Below are positions 1 to 8,289 of a stretch of 14,633 nucleotides of DNA, piece after piece. The translations under genes were made by a program, and so were the position numbers. The DNA lies in contig JAJCYN010000276.1 in assembly GCA_029262915.1 (NCBI GenBank), positions 1 through 14,633 on the forward strand, written 5' to 3'. Position 1 is the first letter of the stretch, and each line of letters opens with the position of its first letter. The notes under the pieces were generated by a model. That model was not told where the DNA came from, made no database searches, and saw only the letters and a program-made list of their open reading frames with translations. The stretch is from Flavobacteriales bacterium (lineage in GTDB: Bacteria > Bacteroidota > Bacteroidia > Flavobacteriales_E > Vicingaceae).

Positions 1-813
1 GTTAACAATTTACGTAAGCAAACAGGAGCAGGAATGATGGACTGCAAAAATGCTTTAGTTGAAGCAGAAGGAGATTTCGATCAAGCAATTGATATATTAA
101 GAAAAAAAGGACAAAAAGTTGCCGCTAAGAGAGGTGATAGAGATGCTAATGAAGGATTAATTATCGCCAAAACTACAGCAGATGGTAAAAAAGCTGTTTT
201 AGTTGAAGTGAACTGCGAAACTGATTTTGTAGCTCAAAATGTTGATTTCAGCACTTTCGCAACTACCATTTTAGATGCAGCTATTGCTAATAGCCCTGCT
301 TCTTTAGATGCTTTAAAAGATTTACCATTTAATGGAGAAAGTCTAACTATTGGAGAAAAAGTAGTTGAACAAACAGGTGTTATTGGAGAAAAAATACAAG
401 TATCTGGTTACGAATTTGTTGAAGCTGAACAAGCAATTGCATATAATCATCCTGGTAATAGATTAGCTTCTATTGTAGCTTTAAACAAAGCGGGTGAAGC
501 AGTTGGTGAAGCAGGAAAACAAGTTGCAATGCAAATTGCTGCAATGGATCCTATTGCTGTAGATGAATCTGGAGTTTCTCCAGAAGTTATTGAAAAAGAA
601 ATGGCTTTAGGTAGAGAAATAGCTTTACAAGAAGGAAAGCCTGAAAACATTATTGATAAAATAGCTGAAGTTAAAGTAAAAAAATATTTAAAAGAAAACA
701 CTTTATTGAATCAAGCTTCGGTTAGAGACAATAAAAAAACTGTTAGTCAGTATCTAAATGAAACAGAGAGTGGCTTAACCGTTACAGACTTTAAACGAAG
801 AATGTTAGGATAA
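1..813 (+). CDS. tsf: Elongation factor Ts (5' end outside the window)
   Basis: EF-Ts is the cytoplasmic guanine-nucleotide exchange factor that recycles EF-Tu-GDP during translation. The reading frame is open from base 1, so the start lies upstream; about 270 residues are visible and probably fewer than ten N-terminal residues are missing. Both family signatures are present: [16 protein letters not shown] at the start (the UBA-like EF-Tu-binding module) and [11 protein letters not shown] near residue 70, which carries the TDFV residues that contact EF-Tu. A dimerisation-domain core and a C-terminal helical module follow. The ATG at 34 is an internal methionine (second signature position), not the start. 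tsf normally follows rpsB, which would lie just left of the window. A hairpin terminator follows the stop codon. Confidence 0.97.
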   Translation, partial: VNNLRKQTGAGMMDCKNALVEAEGDFDQAIDILRKKGQKVAAKRGDRDANEGLIIAKTTADGKKAVLVEVNCETDFVAQNVDFSTFATTILDAAIANSPASLDALKDLPFNGESLTIGEKVVEQTGVIGEKIQVSGYEFVEAEQAIAYNHPGNRLASIVALNKAGEAVGEAGKQVAMQIAAMDPIAVDESGVSPEVIEKEMALGREIALQEGKPENIIDKIAEVKVKKYLKENTLLNQASVRDNKKTVSQYLNETESGLTVTDFKRRMLG

Positions 814-827
814 CAATATATATTATT

Positions 828-860
828 AAAAAGAGAGAATTTAAATTCTCTCTTTTTTTT
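828..860 (+). terminator. Rho-independent terminator after tsf
   Basis: A perfect 20-nt palindrome (GAGAGAATTT followed by AAATTCTCTC, 833-852) is preceded by five A and followed by eight T (853-860). This is a classic intrinsic terminator for the tsf (rpsB-tsf) transcript. Because it is symmetric with A and T flanks it could in principle act in both directions. It ends only 18 nt before the pyrH start codon, so either pyrH is read by readthrough or its promoter overlaps this region. Confidence 0.85.
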
Positions 861-878
861 GACCAAAAATTATATACT

Positions 879-1589
879 ATGGCGTTCAAAAGAATTCTTT
901 TAAAACTAAGCGGAGAAGCCCTAATGGGTGACAAACAATTCGGAATTGATAACGACAGGTTATCCGAATATGCGAAAGAAATTAAAGAAATTGTTGAACA
1001 AGGAGTACAAGTTGCTATAGTAATTGGTGGAGGTAATATTTTTAGAGTAATACAGGCAGAAGAAGGTGGAATGGATCGTACTCAAGGAGATTATATGGGA
1101 ATGTTAGCTACTGTAATAAACAGTATGGCATTACAATCTGCATTAGAAGCTATTGATGTTTACACAAGACTTCAAACTGCTATAGAAATGAAAGAAATTG
1201 CTGAGCCTTTTATTAAAAGAAGGGCTGTTCGTCATTTACAAAAAGGACGAGTAGTAATTTTTGGAGCAGGAACTGGTAACCCCTATTTTACAACTGATAC
1301 TGCGGCAAGCTTGAGGGCAATTGAAATTGAAGCGAATGTTATTTTAAAAGGAACACGAGTAGATGGTATTTATACCGCGGATCCAGAAAAAGATAGTTCA
1401 GCTACAAAATACGAAACCATCTCTTTTGAAGAAGTTTATAAGAAAGGGTTAAACGTAATGGATATGACAGCCTTTACTCTTTGTAACGAAAATAAATTAC
1501 CAATAATTGTTTTTGATATGAATACTCCAGGTACCTTAAAAAAGGTAGTTAATCAAGAAACTAATGTTGGAACCTTGGTAGAGTTTTAA
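879..1589 (+). CDS. pyrH: UMP kinase (uridylate kinase)
   Basis: PyrH phosphorylates UMP to UDP with ATP in the cytoplasm, feeding pyrimidine nucleotide and cell-wall precursor synthesis. It belongs to the bacterial amino-acid-kinase-fold family of hexameric UMP kinases and is unrelated to eukaryotic UMP/CMP kinases. The 236 residues match the family length. Visible motifs are KLSGEALMG at residues 9-17 (phosphate binding), IGGGNIFR at 49-56 (glycine-rich nucleotide loop), DYMGM at 71-75, [12 protein letters not shown] at 132-143 (UMP-binding segment) and [11 protein letters not shown] at 159-169 (ATP-binding end). The start gives the normal [16 protein letters not shown]-terminus. No Shine-Dalgarno sequence is visible, which is normal for this phylum. 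It lies between tsf and frr, the usual bacterial order, 32 nt before frr. Confidence 0.97.
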   Translation: MAFKRILLKLSGEALMGDKQFGIDNDRLSEYAKEIKEIVEQGVQVAIVIGGGNIFRVIQAEEGGMDRTQGDYMGMLATVINSMALQSALEAIDVYTRLQTAIEMKEIAEPFIKRRAVRHLQKGRVVIFGAGTGNPYFTTDTAASLRAIEIEANVILKGTRVDGIYTADPEKDSSATKYETISFEEVYKKGLNVMDMTAFTLCNENKLPIIVFDMNTPGTLKKVVNQETNVGTLVEF

Positions 1590-1621
1590 ATTTTGATATC
1601 TTTATTTCAAATTTAAAAACC

Positions 1622-2185
1622 ATGAACGAAGAACTTGAATTTATATTTGATGCTGCCAAAGAAGCAATGGAGAGTGCCATGTCTCATTTAGATAGTCAAT
1701 TACAAAAAATTAGAGCTGGAAAGGCAACTCCAATGATGCTTAGCAAAGTTGTTGTAGAGTATTATGGTTCTTTAACGCCTCTTAACCAAGTTGCAAATGT
1801 TAATGCAATAGATGGCAGAACTTTATCTATTCAACCCTTTGAAAAATCATTATTAGAAGAAATAGAAAAAGGTATAGCTCATGCAAACTTGGGATTAAAC
1901 CCACAAAACAATGGTGAGACCATTTTAATAAACATACCTGCACTAACTGAAGAAAGAAGAACTGAGCTCAGTAAACAAGCAAAAGCTGAAGGAGAAGATG
2001 CTAAAGTTGGTATTAGAAACGCTCGAAAAGACGCCAATGATGAAATCAAGAAACTAAAAAATGATGGATTGAGCGAGGATCAAGCTAAAGATGCTGAAGG
2101 AGAAATTCAAAAAATCACGGATGATTTTGCTACTAAAGTTGATGCTTTAATTTCTGCAAAGGAGAAAGATATACATCCGGTTTAG
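1622..2185 (+). CDS. frr: Ribosome recycling factor
   Basis: RRF acts with EF-G to split the post-termination ribosome complex so that subunits can be reused. The 187 residues match the usual 185-188. The sequence shows the two-domain RRF pattern: N-terminal helix with LQKIRAGKATPMML, a beta domain with VVEYYGSLTPLNQVANV and ISIQPF-like LSIQPFEKS, and the long C-terminal helices with LTEERRTELSKQAKAEGEDAKVGIRNARKDA, where the conserved arginines lie on the rRNA-binding face. It probably shares a transcript with pyrH. It ends 21 bp from the stop of the convergent repeat-protein gene, and no hairpin terminator is visible in that short gap. Confidence 0.97.
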   Translation: MNEELEFIFDAAKEAMESAMSHLDSQLQKIRAGKATPMMLSKVVVEYYGSLTPLNQVANVNAIDGRTLSIQPFEKSLLEEIEKGIAHANLGLNPQNNGETILINIPALTEERRTELSKQAKAEGEDAKVGIRNARKDANDEIKKLKNDGLSEDQAKDAEGEIQKITDDFATKVDALISAKEKDIHPV

Positions 2186-2206
2186 TCATCATTTTTTAAC
2201 CTTTAT

Positions 2207-3970
2207 TCAATCTTTAAAATACATTACACTTTTAATTTTTCCAGCTTGCTTTTCATAAAAAATCCATTTACCATCTGGTTTATGGTTTTTAAAGTTCTTT
2301 TCACTTTCTAATGTTCCAATAGCGTACCAAGAAGTTACTTTCCCTTCTTGCTTTCCATCTACAAATGTTTGCTCGTACATTTTCTTACCATCATCATAAT
2401 AATACGTCCACTTACCCTCTTGTGTATTATTTTTAAAAGCTCCTTCATCTTTAGCTTGTCCGTTCTCATACCAAGAATAATGAGGACCTTCCTGTACAGA
2501 TGTTAACTTGTTTTTGGTAAACTCAGCATATTTGTTTTTAGTATCCTTAAAATAGCTTTTTTTCTCTTCTGTTTTCACCAAATAAGCATCCATAAGTTCT
2601 TGTTTTCCATTGATGTACCAATGTTCCCAAATACCATCTTTTAGACCCTGTTTATAATCTCCTTTATAGTCCTGCTGTCCGTTTTCGAACCAACCTTGCC
2701 AAGATCCATCCATTATTCCTATACTAAAATTTCCAACATCTTTTTTTACTCCATTATCATACCATGATTTCCACTCTCCTTCTTCTTTTCCATTTTTGAA
2801 ATTTCCTTGCATTACCAATTGTTCTTCCTGATTCCAAAAGCTCCACTCTCCCTCCTTTTTGTCATTTAAATAATTCCCTTTTTTCCAAGTTTTTTCATTT
2901 AAATACCAAAAAACCCATTCTCCATTTCGTTTATCATCTTTGTAGGTTCCTTCATAACTTTTATTTCCAGTGCTATCACTATAAAAAGTCCATAAACCAT
3001 CTCTTAGTCCGTTTTTAAAATGTCCTACAAAATCTTTTTCACCATTTGGCAACCAAAAAACCCACTTATTATTTTTTTCTCCATTTACAAAAGTCCCTTC
3101 AACACTTAATTTTCCATCTTCAAACCATTCTTTCATCGGTCCATTTTCTTTTCCCTCCACAAAAATTACTTCTTTTAATTTTTGTCCTTTTGGATAAAAA
3201 TAAGTCCATAATTTATCTTTTGTTCCATTTAAGACACTGCCTGTTAATTTTGCTTGTTTGCTATCATTCCAATAGTAAATCCAGCCTCCTGTCATAATTC
3301 CATTAGTATAATTCCCGGAAGAAATCGGATTTTTATTTTCATCAAACTCCACCCATAAGCCTGTTCTTCTAGCATCTTTATAATTCCCCTTAATTTTTAT
3401 GTTTTTAGCTTGGTGATGCACTATATATTCTCCAGTACCATCTTTTATAAGTTGTTCTCCTAATTCTGAATAATAATTTTGTAAATAAATTTTACCTTCT
3501 TTAAATTCTCTAATGCTTTTTATTTGTTGATTATTATACCAAGTTTTCCATTCTCCAACTCTTTCGTCTTTTTTAAAATAACCTTCTTCTTTTTTATTTC
3601 CTGAATTATAATAAAAAGTCCATAAACTATCTTGGTACCCATTTTTATTATAGCCTACCATCTCTAATTTCCCATCAGCGTACCAAATCTTACATACTCC
3701 TTCTTTTTTCGATCTCACAAAAAAGCCTTCTTCTCTTTTTTTACCTTGCTCATTGTAATTGGTGTATTTTCCTTCAAACAATCCATCCTTATAATTCACT
3801 TCTTGCTGAATAATCCCTTCTCTACTCCAAAAAGTCCATTTTCCTTGCTCTAAACCGTCTTTAACAATCCCTTCTGCTTTCTTTTTTTCGTTCGTCCATT
3901 TGTAAGTATGAAGCTGAGCAAAAACAGAAGAATTTAAGAAAAGTAATATTGCTAATAACCGAAAAACCAT
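2207..3970 (-). CDS. Secreted MORN_2 (YwqK-type) tandem-repeat protein
   Basis: Function unknown. The 587-residue protein starts with a Sec signal peptide (hydrophobic residues 3-17, likely cleavage after VFA at 16-18). The rest is almost entirely tandem 23-25-residue repeats of the MORN_2 type, with the pattern G-x-W-x-x-W/Y-Y-x-N-G-x-x-x-x-x-G-x-F/Y-K-x-G. I count about 20, for example GEWKSWYDNGVKKDVGNF and GIWEHWYINGKQELM. Two irregular stretches interrupt the array, near residues 160-203 and near the KTEEKKSYFKDTKNKY segment. The last repeat runs to the C-terminus, with no visible sorting domain or enzyme domain. Databases often call such proteins YwqK-family antitoxins, but no toxin partner lies nearby and the export signal argues against a cytoplasmic antitoxin. 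Export and surface or periplasmic binding are inferred. It has its own promoter and is convergent with frr. Confidence 0.85.
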   Translation of the reverse strand: MVFRLLAILLFLNSSVFAQLHTYKWTNEKKKAEGIVKDGLEQGKWTFWSREGIIQQEVNYKDGLFEGKYTNYNEQGKKREEGFFVRSKKEGVCKIWYADGKLEMVGYNKNGYQDSLWTFYYNSGNKKEEGYFKKDERVGEWKTWYNNQQIKSIREFKEGKIYLQNYYSELGEQLIKDGTGEYIVHHQAKNIKIKGNYKDARRTGLWVEFDENKNPISSGNYTNGIMTGGWIYYWNDSKQAKLTGSVLNGTKDKLWTYFYPKGQKLKEVIFVEGKENGPMKEWFEDGKLSVEGTFVNGEKNNKWVFWLPNGEKDFVGHFKNGLRDGLWTFYSDSTGNKSYEGTYKDDKRNGEWVFWYLNEKTWKKGNYLNDKKEGEWSFWNQEEQLVMQGNFKNGKEEGEWKSWYDNGVKKDVGNFSIGIMDGSWQGWFENGQQDYKGDYKQGLKDGIWEHWYINGKQELMDAYLVKTEEKKSYFKDTKNKYAEFTKNKLTSVQEGPHYSWYENGQAKDEGAFKNNTQEGKWTYYYDDGKKMYEQTFVDGKQEGKVTSWYAIGTLESEKNFKNHKPDGKWIFYEKQAGKIKSVMYFKD

Positions 3971-4004
3971 ATCTAATCTACTTTATATTATTTATTTTAT
4001 TGTG

Positions 4005-4034
4005 CAAAGATATTTGTAAAAGCAATTAAGCAAA
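4005..4034 (-). promoter_or_regulatory. Bacteroidetes-type promoter for the MORN_2 repeat gene
   Basis: Read on the minus strand, TTTG (4034-4031), an 18-nt spacer and TATCTTTG (4012-4005) match the sigma-ABfr consensus TTTG / TAnnTTTG. The -7 element ends 34 nt upstream of the ATG at 3970, leaving a leader of roughly 28 nt. The match is exact at all fixed positions. The initiation site itself is inferred. Confidence 0.7.
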
Positions 4035-4081
4035 CAATACTTTTAAAATAATGTAAACAATAAATTGTGAGGTTTAGCCAT

Positions 4082-4110
4082 AAAAAAAGCCTTACAAAAA
4101 TGTAAGGCTT
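4082..4110 (-). terminator. Rho-independent terminator after usp
   Basis: A 9-bp perfect stem (AAGCCTTAC at 4087-4095 with GTAAGGCTT at 4102-4110) encloses a 6-nt loop. On the minus strand it is followed by seven T (complement of 4088-4082). It lies 25 nt after the usp stop codon and closes the fabH-accB-accC-usp transcript before the promoter of the repeat-protein gene. Confidence 0.85.
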
Positions 4111-4135
4111 CCTTTTATTTTATCTTCTAAAAAGA

Positions 4136-4972
4136 TCAGGTTCCAAACACACTACTGGCAACAAAATGTTGGGTTGGATTGGTAATTATAACCGGAATTT
4201 CTGCGTCATTAGCAATTACTTCTTGTTCTTCACTACCAAAAAAATCTGGTAATAAAGCTCCTTCTCTCGTATTTACAATTGCAATCATATCTGCATTAAT
4301 TCTAGCAGCAAATTTTATTAATTGTTTTTTAAATCCACCAGATTGTTCAGCACCTTCTATACTATAGCTGATTGATTTTTCAGCAAAATATTTTTTAGCA
4401 AAAGTTAATTCTCTATCCAATTTAATTTGTAAAAATTGATCATTCTCTTTTGCTGAAAAAATATGAATTTTACTATTAAAGTGCATAGCAATACTAGCTG
4501 CAATAGTTAGTTTCTGTTTAGTAACATCTGAGTGGTCAATAGGTAATACAATATCATCGTAAGCATCTGTATCACTTGGTCCTTTCTCTTGTACTATGAT
4601 AAAAGGAACTTTTGAATGAGAAATTACTTTTAATGCATGGCTACCCATAATTTTTTGCATTCCTGTTGCTCCGTGGGTTCCCATAACAATGTATCCAGCT
4701 GATATTTCAGAAGCAACATCACCTATATCGTCAAAGATATTTCCAATTCTCACAATAATGTGTGTGTTAACACCATACTTATTTTCTGTCTGTTTAACTA
4801 TCTTGTTTAGTTTCTCTTTAGCAGCATCTACTTCTTTAGTTTTTGACACTACATGCAGTAAATATACTTCACCATTAAAGGATTTAGCAATTTTTGCCGC
4901 GTGTGTAACTGCACAATCTGCAACTACTGTAAAATCGTGCGGAACTAATACTTTATATACGTTTTTGTCCAT
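4136..4972 (-). CDS. Universal stress protein, tandem UspA domains
   Basis: A 278-residue cytoplasmic protein with two consecutive UspA (PF00582) alpha/beta domains, about residues 1-140 and 150-270. Domain 1 has the starting strand KVLVPHDFT, the AKIAKSFNGEVYLLHVV helix-strand, and the nucleotide-binding loop GTHGATGMQKIMGS. That loop has eight residues between the second glycine and the final GS, where the textbook motif (GxxGx9G[ST]) has nine. Domain 2 begins DIVLPIDHSD but its loop has become NTREGALLPDFFGSEEQ, which lacks the canonical glycines, so ATP binding there is doubtful. Usp proteins modulate survival under stress; a specific role here cannot be read from sequence. It starts 30 nt after the accC stop on the same strand and is followed by a terminator, so co-transcription with the acyl-CoA carboxylase genes is likely. 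Confidence 0.9.
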   Translation of the reverse strand: MDKNVYKVLVPHDFTVVADCAVTHAAKIAKSFNGEVYLLHVVSKTKEVDAAKEKLNKIVKQTENKYGVNTHIIVRIGNIFDDIGDVASEISAGYIVMGTHGATGMQKIMGSHALKVISHSKVPFIIVQEKGPSDTDAYDDIVLPIDHSDVTKQKLTIAASIAMHFNSKIHIFSAKENDQFLQIKLDRELTFAKKYFAEKSISYSIEGAEQSGGFKKQLIKFAARINADMIAIVNTREGALLPDFFGSEEQEVIANDAEIPVIITNPTQHFVASSVFGT

Positions 4973-5002
4973 AAATAAAAATTTAATGAGTCTAAAGTTA
5001 TT

Positions 5003-6346
5003 TTATTTTTCCTTTATTACAAATGTTTCCATGAATTTTGTTGTAAATTCTCCTTTTCTAAAATTTTCATCCTGCAATAATTGCTGATGAAATGGAATAG
5101 TTGATTTTATCCCTTCTATGATATATTCATCTAACGCTCTTTCCATTTTCTTTATTGCTTCCTCTCTCGTTTGAGCAACAACAATTAATTTAGATATCAT
5201 TGAATCATAATAAGGAGGTATTACATAATTGGCATATACATGCGTATCTATTCTTATTCCATGACCACCTGGTTCATGATAAGTAGTAATACTCCCAGGA
5301 CTTGGTCTAAAATCATTAAACGGATCTTCTGCGTTTATCCTACATTGTATAGAATGCATTGATGGTTCATAATTTTTACCACTTATTTTATGTCCTGCAG
5401 CCAATTTAATTTGCTCTTTTACTAAATCAAAATTAATTACCTCTTCCGTAATAGTGTGTTCCACTTGTATACGCGTGTTCATTTCCATAAAGTAGAAATC
5501 TCTATTTTTATCTACTAAAAATTCTACTGTTCCAACTCCTTCATATTTAACAGCCTTTGCAGCCTTAACAGAAGCTGCTCCCATTTTTTTACGAAGTGCT
5601 TTTGTCATAAATGGAGAAGGAGTCTCTTCAACTAATTTCTGATGCCTTCTTTGGATAGAGCAATCTCTCTCTGACATGTGGCAAGCATTACCATAAGCAT
5701 CTCCTGCTATTTGAATTTCTATGTGACGAGGTTCTTCTATGAATTTCTCCATATACATTCCATCATTTCCAAAAGCAGCAGCAGATTCTTGTCTGGCAGA
5801 ATTCCAATGTTCTTCCATCTCATCTTCACTCCAAACAACACGCATTCCCTTACCTCCACCTCCAGCGGTAGCTTTAATCATTACAGGGTAAACAACTTTT
5901 TTAGCCGTGGCTTTAGCGTCTGCTAAATCTTTTAATAATCCTTTTGATCCTGGAACTACAGGAACACCAGCTTTTTGCATGGTAGCCTTAGCTGAAGCTT
6001 TATCTCCCATTCCATTAATCATTTCTGGCGATGCTCCAATAAACTTTATTCCATTCTCTTCACAGATTTTAGAAAATTTTGCATTTTCAGATAAAAACCC
6101 GTAACCTGGATGAATGGCATCTGCATTGGTAATTTCTGCAGCGGCAATAATATTTGGAATATTTAAATATGATTCAGCACTTTTAGGAGGGCCTATACAA
6201 ACTGCTTCATCTGCAAACCTAACATGCAAACTATCTGCATCTGCCGTAGAGTAAACGGCAACAGTACTAATTCCCATTTCTTTACACGTCCTAATTACTC
6301 TTAAAGCAATTTCCCCTCTATTCGCTATTAATATTTTTTTAAACAT
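5003..6346 (-). CDS. accC: Acetyl-CoA carboxylase, biotin carboxylase subunit
   Basis: AccC uses ATP and bicarbonate to carboxylate the biotin on AccB, the first half of malonyl-CoA synthesis. At 447 residues it is almost the same length as the E. coli enzyme. The N-terminal domain starts [17 protein letters not shown]. The ATP-grasp domain shows K116 in [20 protein letters not shown] at 159-171, [14 protein letters not shown] at 200-213 (H208, E210) and [15 protein letters not shown] at 227-241 (K237). The catalytic [17 protein letters not shown] lies at 286-302, with E288, N290, R292 and E296. The C-terminal domain has INAEDP and FRPSPG. The full-length, residue-for-residue fit to the AccC pattern and the adjacent accB favour AccC over a propionyl-CoA or pyruvate carboxylase fragment. 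It follows accB after 80 nt. Confidence 0.96.
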   Translation of the reverse strand: MFKKILIANRGEIALRVIRTCKEMGISTVAVYSTADADSLHVRFADEAVCIGPPKSAESYLNIPNIIAAAEITNADAIHPGYGFLSENAKFSKICEENGIKFIGASPEMINGMGDKASAKATMQKAGVPVVPGSKGLLKDLADAKATAKKVVYPVMIKATAGGGGKGMRVVWSEDEMEEHWNSARQESAAAFGNDGMYMEKFIEEPRHIEIQIAGDAYGNACHMSERDCSIQRRHQKLVEETPSPFMTKALRKKMGAASVKAAKAVKYEGVGTVEFLVDKNRDFYFMEMNTRIQVEHTITEEVINFDLVKEQIKLAAGHKISGKNYEPSMHSIQCRINAEDPFNDFRPSPGSITTYHEPGGHGIRIDTHVYANYVIPPYYDSMISKLIVVAQTREEAIKKMERALDEYIIEGIKSTIPFHQQLLQDENFRKGEFTTKFMETFVIKEK

Positions 6347-6426
6347 AATCTTTAAAAATTACAAATCTCAAGCATCAAATTCCAAAGATTGAATTTTGTT
6401 ATTTGTTTATTGATTTTTTTAAGTTG

Positions 6427-6933
6427 TTAGGATGGATCTACCAAGAATAAAGGTTGGTCATACTCCACTGGAGAGCCGTCATCCACAAGCATCTTTACAA
6501 TTTTTCCAGTCATTTCTGCTTCTATCTCATTAAATAACTTCATCGCTTCAATCATACAAACAACAGTATCATTACCAACATCATCTCCTACATTAACAAA
6601 ATTCGGCTTGTCTGGCGATGGTTTTCTGTAGAATGTCCCAATCATTGGAGATTTTACAGCAATGTATTTTGAATCATCCTCTTCGGCTCCATTAGTAGCT
6701 GCTAGTGTTTCAACGTTAGTAGGTCCAGCAACCTCCTGAACAGGAGCAGCAATAACAGGAGCCCCTACAGGTGCCTGAACCTGAACTATAGGTTGAGTTT
6801 CAACAACTAGTTTCCCTTTCTTATGTGGTGGTGTTTTTATAGTGATCTTAAAATCTTTATCCTCAATTTCAACTTCACTTACGCCAGATTTCGCAACAAA
6901 TTTTATTAAATCTTGAATTTCTGATGGCTTCAT
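6427..6933 (-). CDS. accB: Biotin carboxyl carrier protein of acetyl-CoA carboxylase
   Basis: AccB carries biotin between the biotin carboxylase (AccC) and the carboxyltransferase. The 168 residues comprise a short N-terminal helix (MKPSEIQDLIKFVAKSGVSEVEIED), a flexible Ala/Pro/Val-rich linker at about 45-80 (QAPVGAPVIAAPVQE), and a C-terminal biotinyl domain from about residue 88. The domain has SPMIGTFYRKPSPDKPNFV, containing the protruding thumb typical of AccB, and the biotinylation site CMIEAMKLFNEIEAE, with K132 as the acceptor lysine. The thumb distinguishes it from oxaloacetate or propionyl-type carriers. It starts 41 nt after the fabH stop and precedes accC, so the three probably form one operon. 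The carboxyltransferase genes accA and accD are not in the window. Confidence 0.96.
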   Translation of the reverse strand: MKPSEIQDLIKFVAKSGVSEVEIEDKDFKITIKTPPHKKGKLVVETQPIVQVQAPVGAPVIAAPVQEVAGPTNVETLAATNGAEEDDSKYIAVKSPMIGTFYRKPSPDKPNFVNVGDDVGNDTVVCMIEAMKLFNEIEAEMTGKIVKMLVDDGSPVEYDQPLFLVDPS

Positions 6934-6974
6934 AATTATTTGATTTTATATCTTGTAAAATTAACTATTATCTT

Positions 6975-7970
6975 TTAAGAGTTATATGCCCATTTTATCC
7001 ATATAGAACCCCAGGTAAAACCTCCTCCAAAAGCAGCAATAATTATATTGTCTCCTTTTTTTAATCGATTTTCCCATTCCCATAAACACAAAGGAATTGT
7101 TCCTGAAGTAGTATTTCCATATTTCTCAATATTCAACATCACTTTCTCATCACTCACTCCCATCCTTATTGCTGTAGCATCAATTATTCTTTTATTGGCC
7201 TGATGCGGAACCAACCAAGCAACATCATCCGCTGTAAGGTTATTTTTTTCCATTATTTCAGCTGAAACATCAGCCATATTGGTAACAGCAAATTTAAAAA
7301 CTGTTTTGCCGTCTTGTCGAGCATAGTGCTCTCTATTGTCAATTGTTTCATGTGTCGGAGGGTATGCAGATCCTCCTGCTTTTTGAGACAAATATTTTGC
7401 CCCGGAACCATCACTTCTCAAAATAGAATCTTGTATTCCCATCCCTTCTTCATCAGGCTCAAGTAAAACAGCTCCACCACCATCCCCAAAAATAATACAA
7501 GTTGCTCTATCTTCATAGTCAATTATAGCAGACATCTTATCAACACCAACTACAACTACTTTTTTGTGAGATCCTGATTCTATGTATTTAGAACCTGTTA
7601 CTAAACCATAAATAAAGCCTGAACAAGCTGCATTTAGATCAAAACCAAAAGCATTTGTTGCTCCTATTTTATCCGTAATAATATTCGCTGTTGCCGGAAA
7701 AATATGGTCAGCAGTAACTGTACAACAAATTAAAAGATCTATTTCTTCTGGAGAAATTCCTCTTTTTTTACACAATCCTTTTACAGCTTCTGCACCCATA
7801 ACCGATGCTCCTTGTCCTTCACCTTTAAGAATTCTTCGTTCCTTAATTCCTGTTCTAGATGTAATCCACTCATCAGTGGTTTCAATCATTGTCTCCAACT
7901 CTTTGTTGTCTAAAACATAGTCAGGAACATATCCGTTAACCGATGTAATTGCTGCAGTAATTTTACTCAT
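6975..7970 (-). CDS. fabH: Beta-ketoacyl-ACP synthase III
   Basis: FabH condenses acetyl-CoA (or branched starter CoA) with malonyl-ACP to begin fatty-acid synthesis. The 331 residues match the family. The catalytic triad is visible: C116 in [12 protein letters not shown]256 in [12 protein letters not shown] and N286 in [28 protein letters not shown] at 32-46 and [11 protein letters not shown] at 161-171 are further family marks. The ATG gives the normal start ([20 protein letters not shown]). It lies upstream of accB/accC, so malonyl-CoA supply and chain initiation are genetically linked. It is separated from rpmF by a terminator, so it needs its own promoter; the only candidate I see is a weak TACCTTCG (7997-8004, minus strand) without a convincing -33 element. 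Starter-unit preference cannot be read from the sequence. Confidence 0.96.
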   Translation of the reverse strand: MSKITAAITSVNGYVPDYVLDNKELETMIETTDEWITSRTGIKERRILKGEGQGASVMGAEAVKGLCKKRGISPEEIDLLICCTVTADHIFPATANIITDKIGATNAFGFDLNAACSGFIYGLVTGSKYIESGSHKKVVVVGVDKMSAIIDYEDRATCIIFGDGGGAVLLEPDEEGMGIQDSILRSDGSGAKYLSQKAGGSAYPPTHETIDNREHYARQDGKTVFKFAVTNMADVSAEIMEKNNLTADDVAWLVPHQANKRIIDATAIRMGVSDEKVMLNIEKYGNTTSGTIPLCLWEWENRLKKGDNIIIAAFGGGFTWGSIWIKWAYNS

Positions 7971-8036
7971 AATTCTTTGTTAGCAATATGAACAAACGAA
8001 GGTAAAAAATATATCGAATGAATAGTCATATGAAAC

Positions 8037-8077
8037 AAAAAAACTTACCAATTCAAATGGTTGAACCAATAAGTTTT
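8037..8077 (-). terminator. Rho-independent terminator after rpmF
   Basis: In the minus-strand RNA a 17-bp stem can form: AAAACUUA with UAAGUUUU (8 bp), four G-U wobble pairs (UUGG against UUGG), UUCAA with UUGAA (5 bp) and a CCAU loop, followed by seven U (8043-8037). It starts 24 nt after the rpmF stop. On the plus strand the four wobbles become C-A mismatches, so the full stem belongs to the rpmF transcript. Confidence 0.75.
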
Positions 8078-8101
8078 TAATCATTTTTAGCTATAAATAA
8101 A

Positions 8102-8287
8102 TTATAGTGCTATTTCTTTTTCAACAGCTTGTTTTCCTCTGTAAAACCCACACTCACCACAAACTCTGTGATATAAAGTTGGAGCCCCACAATTAGAACA
8201 ATTTGCCAATGTTGGTGCCACTGCTTTATAATGTGTTCTTCTCTTGTCTCTTCTTTGCTTTGACGTCTTTCGTTTAGGATGTGCCAT
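8102..8287 (-). CDS. rpmF: 50S ribosomal protein L32
   Basis: L32 is a small zinc-ribbon protein of the large ribosomal subunit. The 61 residues have the invariant basic N-terminus (MAHPKRKTSKQRRDKRR) and four cysteines, C30 and C33 (CSNC) then C43 and C46 (CGEC), so this is the zinc-binding form rather than the cysteine-free paralogue. The gene begins 2 nt after the stop of the DUF177 gene, as in very many bacteria, which points to tight co-transcription. A terminator follows. In many Proteobacteria plsX follows rpmF; here none lies between rpmF and fabH. Confidence 0.97.
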   Translation of the reverse strand: MAHPKRKTSKQRRDKRRTHYKAVAPTLANCSNCGAPTLYHRVCGECGFYRGKQAVEKEIAL

Positions 8288-8289
8288 TT

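Noticed and set aside
1584..1618. Possible hairpin TTTTAAATTT...AAATTTAAAA between pyrH and frr
   Set aside because: The stem is almost entirely A-T with a bulge and no T-run. It is weak and easily expected by composition.
2207..3970. Toxin-antitoxin system based on the YwqK antitoxin label for MORN_2 proteins
   Set aside because: No toxin-like neighbour exists, the protein has a signal peptide and its neighbours are housekeeping genes.
4689..5087. Plus-strand frame of 132 codons antisense to usp and accC
   Set aside because: It spans two well-supported genes on the other strand and has no recognisable family features. The same applies to the antisense frames at 447-701, 3046-3297, 4179-4367, 5678-5926, 5907-6104, 9374-9577, 9641-9883 and 11571-11942.
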